This document shows, in pieces, positions 1 to 7,049 of a stretch of DNA of 41,783 nucleotides (position 1 is its first letter; each line of letters starts with the position of its first letter). The DNA is from Spirochaetaceae bacterium UBA4077 (GTDB taxonomy: Bacteria > Spirochaetota > Spirochaetia > Treponematales > Rectinemataceae), in assembly GCA_002383375.1 (NCBI GenBank), contig DFYR01000076.1:154-41936 (forward strand), written 5' to 3'. Under the pieces are notes generated by a model. The model did not search any database. It was not told the origin of the DNA and saw only the letters and a list, made by a program, of their open reading frames with translations. The position numbers and the translations under genes were made by a program.

Positions 1-644
1 ATGTAGCTGTGCGCGTAGGCGTTGAAGCCGTAGTCGGCCCAAATAATCCATCCCAGCTGATCGGGCGGCACCGCCTTTTCCATGAAAGGCTTGCCGGTGA
101 AGAGCTCGAACACCACGTCCGCCTGCCTGGATCCCAGGGCGGCAGGTTTCGCCGTCGGTTCGATATTGATGAATTTGACGTCGTTTGCGTTGAGGCCGAC
201 GAGCTTGGCGAAAGCCGGCCACATCACCTTATGCCCGTCCGAGGCCGGCACGGCCACTGTCTTGCCCTTGAGGTCCTGGGGGGTCTTTATGCCGGAATCC
301 TTCCAGAAGAACATGCAGTTGGGATGCTTATCGAAGATGATGCCGACGATCTTCACGTTGGCGCCCTTCGCCCTGGACTCGATGGGGACCGGGGCGTCGG
401 AGATGCCGATCTGGGCCTTGCCGGCGTCCACCATCTGCACGGTGAATCCCGAGCCTTGGCCGATCATGACGTTCACGTCCAGCCCTTCTTCCTTGAACCA
501 ACCCTTTTCCATGGCGACATAGTAGGGAGCGTGGTCGCCGGAAATCTTCCAGTTCAGCTGAAAGTTGATCTTTGTCGTCTGGGCTGAAATCCCGGCCAGG
601 ACGAGCAGCGCCAGCGCGATTGTCGCGATGATTCGCTTTCTCAT
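1..644 (-). CDS. ABC transporter substrate-binding protein, NMT1/SsuA-like (partial, C-terminus off window)
   Basis: The ATG at 644 is preceded by an AGGAGG ribosome site (650-655 on the minus strand) and opens a 214-codon frame that runs off the left edge. It begins with a typical secretory signal, MRKRIIATIALALLVLAGISAQ, with signal peptidase I-like cleavage after SAQ and no lipobox Cys. The mature part (FQLNWKISGDHAPYYVAMEKGWFKEEGL, split here as FQLNWKISGDHAPYYVA then MEKGWFKEEGL) has the usual look of NMT1/THI5 and SsuA/TauA binding proteins: a product that reports small-molecule ligands to an SsuC-type permease. It is the last visible gene of a minus-strand operon behind two permeases. 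The ATPase is not in view and probably lies further left. The ligand cannot be told from sequence; riboflavin- or pyrimidine-precursor, sulfonate and organic-acid binders all share this fold. Confidence 0.88.
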   Translation of the reverse strand, partial: MRKRIIATIALALLVLAGISAQTTKINFQLNWKISGDHAPYYVAMEKGWFKEEGLDVNVMIGQGSGFTVQMVDAGKAQIGISDAPVPIESRAKGANVKIVGIIFDKHPNCMFFWKDSGIKTPQDLKGKTVAVPASDGHKVMWPAFAKLVGLNANDVKFINIEPTAKPAALGSRQADVVFELFTGKPFMEKAVPPDQLGWIIWADYGFNAYAHSY

Positions 645-680
645 TGTAAACCTCCTACGTGAGAATCCGATGAATTATGA

Positions 681-700
681 GGGAACGCTTAAGCGGTCCC
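681..700. other. Weak inverted repeat between permease and binding-protein genes
   Basis: GGGA-CGCTT / AAGCG-TCCC arms with one mismatch lie in the 72-bp gap between the permease stop (717) and the binding-protein start (644). There is no T-run after it, so it is more likely a processing or stabilising stem than a terminator. It may help raise binding-protein mRNA over permease mRNA. Confidence 0.3.
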
Positions 701-716
701 GAACACAATGCTCCGA

Positions 717-1517
717 TCAATTGTCGTCCCTTCCCTTGAACTGCCAGGGCATGCAGAGCCTTTCGACGGCCGATACGATGCCGAACAAGGCGACGCCGAA
801 GAGGGAAACGAGCATGAGCCCCGCGAAAATCGGCGGGGAATCCATGGTGTACTGGGAGTTGATGATGATATACCCCAAGCCCTTGTCCGAAGCGACAAAC
901 TCCCCGACGATCGCGCCGACGACGCACATCGTCGAGCTTATTTTCAGGCCGGTGAAAATATAGGGAAGCGAGTTGGGGAGCCTGAGCTTGAGGAATATCT
1001 GCAGCTTCGTGCCGTTCAGGTATTTCACCAGGTCCAGAAGATCGTCCTCGATTTCGAAAAGACCCACGGTCGTATTGATCACGACAGGGAAAAAAGAAAC
1101 GAGGAAGGCGATCAGTATGTTCGTCTTCAGGCCGTAGCCGAACCAGAGCACGAGGAGGGGCGCTATCGCGACGATGGGGAGGGAGTTGAGGAAGACGAAA
1201 GCCGGCATGACGATCTTCTTGATCGTCGCGTTCCAGGCCAGGCCAATCGCTATCGCTATGCCCAGCACCGAGGTTACGAGGAAGGAAATCGCCAGCTCTT
1301 TCAAAGTAATGCGTATATGGACGATCCAGCTGTAATTCGCGTCGGGCTGGGGCAGGAAAAGATGCTGGAGCGCCACGATGGGGGATGGGAGTATGTATTC
1401 CTTTACCTTGAAGACTCTGACGCAGACTTCCCAGATCACGAGGAGTATGAAAATGACCACCGGCGTCTTCAGTCGAGCCCAGAGCGAATTCATCCTGAAG
1501 CTAGAGGTATTTTTCAT
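717..1517 (-). CDS. ABC transporter permease, SsuC/TauC family (second of a pair)
   Basis: This 266-residue integral membrane protein has about six hydrophobic segments. A cytoplasmic EAA-type loop sits around residues 160-190 (LPNSLPYIFTGLKISSTM), which docks the ATPase. It matches the BPD_transp_1 permeases of nitrate/sulfonate/taurine-type importers. The ATG overlaps the stop of the upstream permease by 4 nt (1514-1517), so translation is probably coupled. It is clearly a paralogue of that neighbour: both share the KEF/Y..PSPI motif near the N-terminus, the LNSLPxIAxAPL stretch and the NSLPYIFxGLKxS loop. The two probably form a heterodimeric channel served by the single binding protein downstream. 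Confidence 0.9.
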   Translation of the reverse strand: MKNTSSFRMNSLWARLKTPVVIFILLVIWEVCVRVFKVKEYILPSPIVALQHLFLPQPDANYSWIVHIRITLKELAISFLVTSVLGIAIAIGLAWNATIKKIVMPAFVFLNSLPIVAIAPLLVLWFGYGLKTNILIAFLVSFFPVVINTTVGLFEIEDDLLDLVKYLNGTKLQIFLKLRLPNSLPYIFTGLKISSTMCVVGAIVGEFVASDKGLGYIIINSQYTMDSPPIFAGLMLVSLFGVALFGIVSAVERLCMPWQFKGRDDN

Positions 1518-2305
1518 GTTGCGCTCTCCGATTTATCGGTATTCCAGGGCATGAGCGCCCGCTCGAGAAAATCTATCAGAGCGAACAAGCCGAATCCCAT
1601 CGCCGAGATAAGGAAAAGCGCCGCGAACATAGGCGGGGTATTCATCATCGCCTGAGAGTCTTTTATGAGAAATCCCAAACCCTGGCTGGAGGCGACGAAT
1701 TCGCCGACGATTACGCCAACCACCGTCATGGTCGCACTGACCTTGAGTCCCGAAAAAATATAGGGCAGGGAATTGGGAATCCTGATTTTCAAAAATATCT
1801 GCAGCTTAGACGCGTTGAGATAGCGGATCAGATCCAACAGGTCGTCGTCCACCGAATTCAGGCCGGCGATAGTGTTGAGGACTACGGGGAAAAAGGCCAC
1901 TATAATTGCGATGGTAACATTAGCTGTAAATCCGTACCCGAGCCAGATTAAAAAGAGGGGCGCCAGGGCAATCTTGGGCAGGGAATTCAGAACCGCTATC
2001 ACCGGCATGAAAATACTTCCCAACATCTTGGACCAGGAAATGAATAAGGCGAGGAAGAAGCCCACCAGGGCTGTCAGCGAAAAGCTGACGGCTATTTCCA
2101 CCAATGTGGTGCGAATGTGCACCCACCAGGTATTCTCGGCGACCAATTCCGTAGAGAATAGACTCGTGAATACCGCAATGGGCGAGGGAACCACGAATTC
2201 CTTAACCTTGAACACCACAATCAGCACCTGCCACAGGATTATCGCCAATACGACATAGAGGAGTTTAGGCAGAACCTTTCGCAGCAAGGTCGATTTGCGT
2301 TTCAT
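1514..2305 (-). CDS. ABC transporter permease, SsuC/TauC family (first of a pair)
   Basis: This 263-residue membrane protein is a paralogue of the next gene. It shows the same permease fold: a hydrophobic N-terminus (LLYVVLAIILWQVLIVVF), then VPSPIAVF, then an EAA-like loop (IPNSLPYIFSGLKVSATM). Its ATG overlaps the stop of the enolase-superfamily gene (2302-2305), and its own stop overlaps the next permease start. The three genes are therefore one translationally coupled operon. The substrate is presumably what the co-transcribed enzyme acts on. SsuC-like permeases are usually encoded singly; a tandem pair is less common but known. Confidence 0.9.
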   Translation of the reverse strand: MKRKSTLLRKVLPKLLYVVLAIILWQVLIVVFKVKEFVVPSPIAVFTSLFSTELVAENTWWVHIRTTLVEIAVSFSLTALVGFFLALFISWSKMLGSIFMPVIAVLNSLPKIALAPLFLIWLGYGFTANVTIAIIVAFFPVVLNTIAGLNSVDDDLLDLIRYLNASKLQIFLKIRIPNSLPYIFSGLKVSATMTVVGVIVGEFVASSQGLGFLIKDSQAMMNTPPMFAALFLISAMGFGLFALIDFLERALMPWNTDKSESAT

Positions 2306-3711
2306 CGCCTACTACCTTCCCAGACCGCGGCGGGGAGCTCCCTGCTGATTTCCGAGATCCTATACCCGAAGCCCGTCTTGCCGAGGGAATCGAGCCGCAC
2401 CTGGCCGCCGACCCTCCTGAACAGGCCTGGATGGACAGCGGCTTCGGGGATCGACGCGTCGGGGTAGAACTGCATGGAGTTCGTCTCGACGCCCATGATC
2501 GTGCCGGCATGGGCTGCCAGTTGGATATGGGGTATCTGGGCGAGCATGGGATTGGTCAGATCCTGGACCATGAGGGTCATCCCCGCCATCTTGGCCCAGC
2601 AAAGGCTGAGCAGGGCGCCCGAAAAGGTTTTGCAGGTCTTGAGCGCGACGCCTGTCCAGCCGAGGGTTCTGCCCAATGCCAGGAAGCTCCAGTCATGGGC
2701 GCTTTCATCCATGAACAGCGGCTTGCGGGCGCTTACCGAATGCGCATCGATCCGGTGCTGTTCCAGGTCGTAGGGGAAGGGTTGCTCGATATACAATATC
2801 ATTCCGTATATTCTCGGCTCTTCCTTGAGCAGCTTGTCAAGGATCGCGCAGACATAGGCGGGATCGAGGACGGTGCAGTTGAAATCGGCGCTCAGCCAGA
2901 TAACCCCAGAGTCGATTCCAATTCGGCCTACTTCTACTATGCGAGAATAATCCCATGCAGGGTCGTTTCCGGTGAGCTTGATTTTCAGGCACTTAAGCCC
3001 ATCCCGGGCAATCCAGTCGGAAAGAACCAGCGGGTAGTCGTCATCGGGCTCGTCGCCCTTGAGATCTTCGGGCTTGAGGATATCCTTGCCACCCACTAGA
3101 TGCCAGGCGGGAAGCGAATCGGGAACCGGGCGGACGAGGAATTCCTGTGGGTAACGTCCTTTAAAGCGCTGAGCGTACTCAGGGTCGTAGAACCAGGACA
3201 GGTCGTGATTCATATACTCGGCGCCCAGCGAATCGAAGACAGAGATACCATGGAGATTCCCATAGGCATCGAACAAGGCCAGGTCGAAGGATGCCGAGCA
3301 TACCAGGGCGGCCAGCCAGGGCATAGCGGAAAGGGACTGAGCTTCCCTTCGCTTATTGAATTCGTTCAGCAAGGAGGGCAGTACTTCCCGCGAGAAGGTA
3401 TGGCCGATCTCCATGGGATGTCCATACACGGGGAAATCACTCCAGGTCTTGGCCAGAAGCCGGCAGAAGTCCTCCATGGCTGAAAGCCGGGAATCATAGG
3501 ACAGTTCGCAGGGCCAGACCCAGGCGACGCTGAGTGGAGTTTCGCCCCAGCCCGCCGCCTTATCTCCGCTTCTCGACGAAACATCGATCCTCACCCGCGC
3601 GCAGACCGCGTGGGTCGTAGTTTCGGGGCCGAACTTAAGGGGAATCCTCGTCTTCAAGGGGAGAAAGTAAAGGGCAAGGCTGTCCACTCGTACATCCCGG
3701 TTTAGTCCCAT
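2302..3711 (-). CDS. Enolase-superfamily enzyme (mandelate racemase / muconate lactonizing group)
   Basis: The 469-residue protein shows the enolase-superfamily barrel signatures: a KxK motif (CLKIKLTG), then metal ligands Asp (LSADFN), Glu (LYIEQPF) and Asp/Glu (LFMDESAHDW), then a C-terminal Lys (ALKTCKTF). These enzymes abstract a proton alpha to a carboxylate, for example in dipeptide epimerases, sugar-acid dehydratases and muconate cycloisomerases. The protein is about 100 residues longer than most family members, with extra sequence at residues 60-110 and 160-220. It is the first gene of the ABC-transporter operon, so it probably processes the imported acid. The exact reaction is not assignable. 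There is no Shine-Dalgarno; a -10 box lies 6 nt before the ATG, which suggests a leaderless message. The divergent ROK protein is the obvious candidate regulator. Confidence 0.82.
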   Translation of the reverse strand: MGLNRDVRVDSLALYFLPLKTRIPLKFGPETTTHAVCARVRIDVSSRSGDKAAGWGETPLSVAWVWPCELSYDSRLSAMEDFCRLLAKTWSDFPVYGHPMEIGHTFSREVLPSLLNEFNKRREAQSLSAMPWLAALVCSASFDLALFDAYGNLHGISVFDSLGAEYMNHDLSWFYDPEYAQRFKGRYPQEFLVRPVPDSLPAWHLVGGKDILKPEDLKGDEPDDDYPLVLSDWIARDGLKCLKIKLTGNDPAWDYSRIVEVGRIGIDSGVIWLSADFNCTVLDPAYVCAILDKLLKEEPRIYGMILYIEQPFPYDLEQHRIDAHSVSARKPLFMDESAHDWSFLALGRTLGWTGVALKTCKTFSGALLSLCWAKMAGMTLMVQDLTNPMLAQIPHIQLAAHAGTIMGVETNSMQFYPDASIPEAAVHPGLFRRVGGQVRLDSLGKTGFGYRISEISRELPAAVWEGSRR

Positions 3712-3717
3712 AGTCCA

Positions 3718-3745
3718 ACGATAGCACGAGTCTGTATTTTGTCAA
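3718..3745 (-). promoter_or_regulatory. Promoter of enolase/ABC operon (leaderless type)
   Basis: Read on the minus strand: TTGACA (3745-3740), 16-nt spacer, TATCGT (3723-3718), then six bases and ATG at 3711. The predicted transcription start falls on the start codon. No purine-rich ribosome site is present. Confidence 0.6.
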
Positions 3746-3750
3746 GTTTC

Positions 3751-3790
3751 TTTACAAATATCTGTACAAATCGGATATTCATAGTATTAT
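3751..3790 (+). promoter_or_regulatory. Candidate ROK-gene promoter and twin TACAAAT repeats
   Basis: TTTACA (3751-3756), 17-nt spacer and GATATT (3774-3779) form one possible promoter; TGTACA (3763-3768), 16 nt and TATTAT (3785-3790) another. Two TACAAAT copies start 12 bp apart (3753 and 3765) in the short divergent gap and could be a regulator site, possibly for the ROK protein itself. The promoter choice is uncertain. Confidence 0.35.
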
Positions 3791-3800
3791 AAACCTAAGG

Positions 3801-5024
3801 ATGAAGAAAAACGCAGCAGCGCCGAGCCCTATCTCCTTATCAGAAGGCGAATACACAACCGCGGTTTTGAAAGCCATTGAAAACCGCGTATTGCAGTCCA
3901 GGGCTTCCCTCGCCCGGCATCTCGGCTTGAGCCGCACTACGGCGTCGACGATCGTCTCCAGATTGATCGGGCTCAACCTGCTGAAGGAAAAGCATTCGCT
4001 TCGCGAAGGCAGGGGAAGACCCGGCATTCTTCTAGATCTGGACGAAACGGTTTGGAGAGTCATAGGAGCGGAGTTTCACTCCGGCTTCTGGTCCTTCGTG
4101 GAAACAGATTTAAAAGGCTCCATCGTGAGAACCATGTCGATCAAGGTCGACAGAGGGGATTCCGGTTCATTCTTGAGTGGTCTAGTCGAAGGCTTGGCTG
4201 AATTCAGCAAGGATGTCGGTGGCGAATTGCTGCCTGCCTTCGGAATTGGAGCCCCTGGCCTTGTCGACTGCGACCGCGGGCTCATCATTCGGGCCGACGA
4301 CCTAGGCTGGAAAAATGTGCTCGTAAGCGAGTATGTAGAGAAAAAGCTAAAGAGCAAGATCCTGCTTATCAACAGAAATAGAGGCGCGGGTTTAGCGGAA
4401 GCGCGTTTTGGCGGAGGCAGGGGAATGCATCAAGTAGTGTACATCGGCATAGGTACGGGCATCAGTGCGGCATTCATCATCGACGGCGAACTGATACATG
4501 GTACTTCTTTCGGAGCAGGCGAAATCGGACATATTACTATGAATAAAGAAGGACCACTCTGTGCCTGCGGTAAGCGCGGCTGCCTCCACGTATATTCCTC
4601 GGGAACCGCCATGGCGAAAATGGCGGCCGCTTCGATTGCGGAAGAGAAGGATTCGGGCTTGGAGAACAAATGGAAGACGGGCGAATTAGCCGATGGCGAG
4701 GCTGTGTGCCTCGCGGCAAAGGAAGGGGATGCGCTGGCGCTCGAATGCCTGAGGGCAGCTTCGAAGTACCTCGGCCTGGCGATCGCGAATATCATAACTA
4801 TCTACAACCCGGACAAGGTGATCATCGGAGGGCCTATCGGCTCGCTGGACAGCCCCCTGATCGACTATCTGCGAAATGAAGCAGAGCTCTGGGCCATGCC
4901 CCACGCCTTGGGTGCCGTGAAGATCGAACGCTCCGCCCTGGGAGAATCGGTGGGCGCCCTGGGAGGCGCTTGCCTGGTGCTCGATCGCAAGCTTTCGCTG
5001 GCATCTATGGTGAGAAACAAATAA
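3801..5024 (+). CDS. ROK-family transcriptional repressor
   Basis: The 407-residue protein has an N-terminal winged-helix DNA-binding region (residues 25-60, with SRASLARHLGLSRTTAS as the helix-turn-helix) followed by a ROK sugar-kinase-like domain. The ROK cysteine motif is present around residue 254 (CACGKRGC), but the usual Glu after it is His (CLHVY). Where active ROK kinases have NDAN, this protein has NRNR (residues 191-194), so the catalytic Asp is missing and it should be a regulator rather than a kinase. It is divergent from the enolase/ABC operon with an 89-bp gap, the classic place for a local repressor. The ATG at 3801 is preceded by AAGG with no spacing, so the start is not well supported by a ribosome site. 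The inducer is probably a sugar or sugar derivative. Confidence 0.88.
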   Translation: MKKNAAAPSPISLSEGEYTTAVLKAIENRVLQSRASLARHLGLSRTTASTIVSRLIGLNLLKEKHSLREGRGRPGILLDLDETVWRVIGAEFHSGFWSFVETDLKGSIVRTMSIKVDRGDSGSFLSGLVEGLAEFSKDVGGELLPAFGIGAPGLVDCDRGLIIRADDLGWKNVLVSEYVEKKLKSKILLINRNRGAGLAEARFGGGRGMHQVVYIGIGTGISAAFIIDGELIHGTSFGAGEIGHITMNKEGPLCACGKRGCLHVYSSGTAMAKMAAASIAEEKDSGLENKWKTGELADGEAVCLAAKEGDALALECLRAASKYLGLAIANIITIYNPDKVIIGGPIGSLDSPLIDYLRNEAELWAMPHALGAVKIERSALGESVGALGGACLVLDRKLSLASMVRNK

Positions 5025-5124
5025 TCCAGGAGACTCGAAGCAAGCTTTTTCAGCCTCTTCCGTTTCTCCCGATAGCGAACCAGGCTGCCTCGTTTGGAAA
5101 TCCCTTGCTCTTTTTCTGCTTGAG

Positions 5125-5139
5125 GTGGTAGGATGACTT
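5125..5139 (+). repeat. 15-bp repeat, copy 1 (putative GntR operator)
   Basis: GTGGTAGGATGACTT, identical to the copy at 5908-5922. It lies 71 bp before the gntR start codon. A weak promoter (TTGCTC 5105-5110, 18-nt spacer, TAGGAT 5129-5134) would place its -10 inside the repeat, fitting autorepression. Confidence 0.6.
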
Positions 5140-5210
5140 TGCCAGTCCTGCGACAGCAACTCTAAGGATACTTCCTGATCGTCGCGGCTAGGTGGGAAAG
5201 GAGTATCCAG

Positions 5211-5906
5211 GTGCCCGTCGAACCGATCAAGCGCGTTTCCGTGGTGGAACAGGCCATTTCAAAGATTTACGACCTCATTTTAAGCCAAAACCTGAAGAAA
5301 AACGACAAACTCCCCCCGGAAAGGCAGCTCTCCGAGATGCTGGGCATTTCGCGGAACTCCCTCAGGGAAGCCATACGGGTTCTCGATATGCTGGGAGTCG
5401 TTAGGGTGGATCAAGGCAGTGGCATGGTGATCGACTCGTCCCGGGTGTCCGACGCGGTTACCAAGCACCTCACCTTCGCCCTTCTCATGAATAGGGAAAA
5501 GCTGAACGAGCTTTTCGAAGCCAGGATCGTGGTGGAGACCGAATGCGCAGGCTTAGCGGCCTTGAGGGCGAGCGAAGAAGAACGGGATTTGCTTCATCAT
5601 ACCTATCGTGAGCTCTGCGAATCCAGGACAGACAGGCCGAAAAGCATAGCCCTTGAAATCGAGATCCACAATATCGTAGCCCGGGCAGCCCACAACTCGG
5701 TGCTTGAAGAAATCCTTAACTCCCTCAAGCAAATCCTCAAGGAAAGCAGGGAAGCCACGGTGCCCCGCACTGGGGTGACCCCCGAGACGGTCAAGGTGCA
5801 CGAGCGGCTCATCAAGGCCATAGACGCCAGGGATTCCAAAGGCTCAGCCGAGATCATGAGGGAACACATAGCCGCCGTCGCCGACAGGATGAAGCTCCTG
5901 CAATAA
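5211..5906 (+). CDS. GntR-family (FadR/FCD subgroup) transcriptional regulator
   Basis: This 231-residue regulator has an N-terminal winged helix (LPPERQLSEMLGISRNSLRE at about residues 36-55) and an all-helical FCD ligand domain (residues 90-225). The start is GTG at 5211, supported by AAAGGAG 7 nt upstream. FCD-type GntR proteins usually repress a neighbouring catabolic operon and release DNA when they bind a carboxylic acid. Here the gene is followed at once by a TAXI-TRAP importer and four enzymes on the same strand. The 15-bp repeat found before this gene and again right after its stop makes autoregulation and control of the downstream operon likely. The inducer is probably the imported acid or an early intermediate. 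Confidence 0.9.
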   Translation: MPVEPIKRVSVVEQAISKIYDLILSQNLKKNDKLPPERQLSEMLGISRNSLREAIRVLDMLGVVRVDQGSGMVIDSSRVSDAVTKHLTFALLMNREKLNELFEARIVVETECAGLAALRASEEERDLLHHTYRELCESRTDRPKSIALEIEIHNIVARAAHNSVLEEILNSLKQILKESREATVPRTGVTPETVKVHERLIKAIDARDSKGSAEIMREHIAAVADRMKLLQ

Positions 5907-5907
5907 A

Positions 5908-5922
5908 GTGGTAGGATGACTT
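5908..5922 (+). repeat. 15-bp repeat, copy 2 (putative GntR operator over TRAP promoter)
   Basis: The same 15 bases as 5125-5139. Its last two bases overlap the -35 hexamer TTGACT (5921-5926) of the transporter promoter, so a bound protein would block RNA polymerase. A CTAC half-site at 5925-5928 gives it partial dyad symmetry with GTAG at 5911-5914. Confidence 0.6.
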
Positions 5923-5949
5923 GACTACTTCCCCCTCTGGTTTTATAAA
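5921..5949 (+). promoter_or_regulatory. Promoter of the TRAP/enzyme operon
   Basis: TTGACT (5921-5926), exactly 17-nt spacer, TATAAA (5944-5949). The start site would be near 5956, leaving a short leader with GAGGAGG at 5965-5971 before ATG 5978. Confidence 0.65.
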
Positions 5950-5977
5950 GATAAGTATAATTCTGAGGAGGTATGGA

Positions 5978-6901
5978 ATGAAGAAACTAGTGCTCATCAT
6001 TCTAGTCGCCCTTCTTGTCGCCGTCCCCACCTTCGGTCAAAAGAAGACCGAACTCCTGATGGGAACCGCGAGCATGGGCGGAGCGTTCTATCCGGTTGGG
6101 CAGGGAATCGCCAATCTCGTCACCAAATATTCCAAGAGCTATTCCATGGTGCCCGTCGTAACCGGCGGCGCGGTGGAGAACCCCCGCCTTCTGGACTCCG
6201 GCGATGTGGATATAGCGATCACCAACGCGAATATAGCTTACTTCGCCTGGGCGGGAACCTCCCCCTACACCAAGAAGATCGACATCGCCTGCCTGGCCAG
6301 CCTTTATCCGAGCGTGCTGCACATGGCCGTACCGGTGAATTCGGCTATCAACGATTTCGGTGACCTCAAGGGCAAGCGGGTCGCCGTAGGTCCTGCAGGC
6401 GGCGGGACCTTGGATATTCTCAAGGTGTTGCTGGACGAGTACGGCATGACCCTGAAGGACATCACCCCGAGCTACCTGGCCTATGGCGACGGATTCAGCC
6501 AGATGGCCGACGGCAACGTGGACGCGGCCTTCGCGCTCTCCGGCTATCCCGCGGCGGCCGTGATGCAGACCATCGCCACGAAGGAGATCAAATTCATCGA
6601 GGTGCAGCCCGACAAGCTGGATTCCATCATGAAGAAGTACCCCTACTACACCGACATCACCATCGGCAAGGACGTTTACAAAACGCGGAAAGATCCTGTG
6701 GTGATCGGCGTCCAGAACGTGCTCGTCGTAAAGAAGAATTTCTCGGAAGAGGCGGTGTATCAGATAACCAAGGCGCTCTTCGACAACCTGCCGGAGTTTG
6801 CCGCCGCGAATGCCAACGCCAAGCAGATCGATGTCAAGAAGGCTTCGCAGGTACCCATCCCCTTGCATCCGGGAGCCGAGAGGTTTTACGCGGGGAAATA
6901 A
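5978..6901 (+). CDS. TAXI-family TRAP transporter solute receptor
   Basis: The start is set at ATG 5978 because GAGGAGG sits 6 nt upstream and a clean signal peptide (MKKLVLIILVALLVAVPTFGQ) follows; an earlier in-frame ATG at 5921 lies in the promoter. The 307-residue secreted receptor has the TAXI glycine-rich signature (MGTASMGGAFYPVGQGIANL). It also has the region around SYLAYGDGFSQMADGNVDAA typical of this family. TAXI receptors bind dicarboxylates or related acids in the periplasm and deliver them to a fused TRAP membrane protein, which is the next gene. Uptake is driven by an ion gradient rather than ATP. The ligand is unknown. Confidence 0.93.
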   Translation: MKKLVLIILVALLVAVPTFGQKKTELLMGTASMGGAFYPVGQGIANLVTKYSKSYSMVPVVTGGAVENPRLLDSGDVDIAITNANIAYFAWAGTSPYTKKIDIACLASLYPSVLHMAVPVNSAINDFGDLKGKRVAVGPAGGGTLDILKVLLDEYGMTLKDITPSYLAYGDGFSQMADGNVDAAFALSGYPAAAVMQTIATKEIKFIEVQPDKLDSIMKKYPYYTDITIGKDVYKTRKDPVVIGVQNVLVVKKNFSEEAVYQITKALFDNLPEFAAANANAKQIDVKKASQVPIPLHPGAERFYAGK

Positions 6902-6938
6902 TTTTCCCAAAGCTCGTGATAATACGTGGCGAGACCGA

Positions 6939-6973
6939 GGAGGGTTGCTAAGCTGCCGGCTCTGCAACCCTCC
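6939..6973. other. Perfect 10-bp stem-loop between TRAP receptor and permease genes
   Basis: GGAGGGTTGC (6939-6948) pairs perfectly with GCAACCCTCC (6964-6973) around a 15-nt loop that itself contains GCCGGC. No T-run follows, so it is not a standard terminator. Its position right after the binding-protein gene suggests an mRNA-stabilising or attenuating stem that keeps receptor levels above permease levels. Confidence 0.65.
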
Positions 6974-7049
6974 CTGCTTGTCGAGCAAAACCAATACACA
7001 CCCATACCTGTTCAGCTAATTCGAAACCAGGCCTAAATAGGAGCCCGTC

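Noticed and set aside
708..1655. 315-residue open frame on the plus strand
   Set aside because: It lies opposite two clear permease genes, is charged and low in complexity, and matches no family; it is a mirror of GC-rich coding DNA.
5921..5977. Earlier ATG for the TAXI receptor
   Set aside because: It lies in the -35 box of the predicted promoter; the ribosome site and signal peptide fit ATG 5978.
6002..6994. 330-residue open frame on the minus strand
   Set aside because: It is antisense to the TAXI receptor gene, His/Gly-rich, with no start signal or family sequence.
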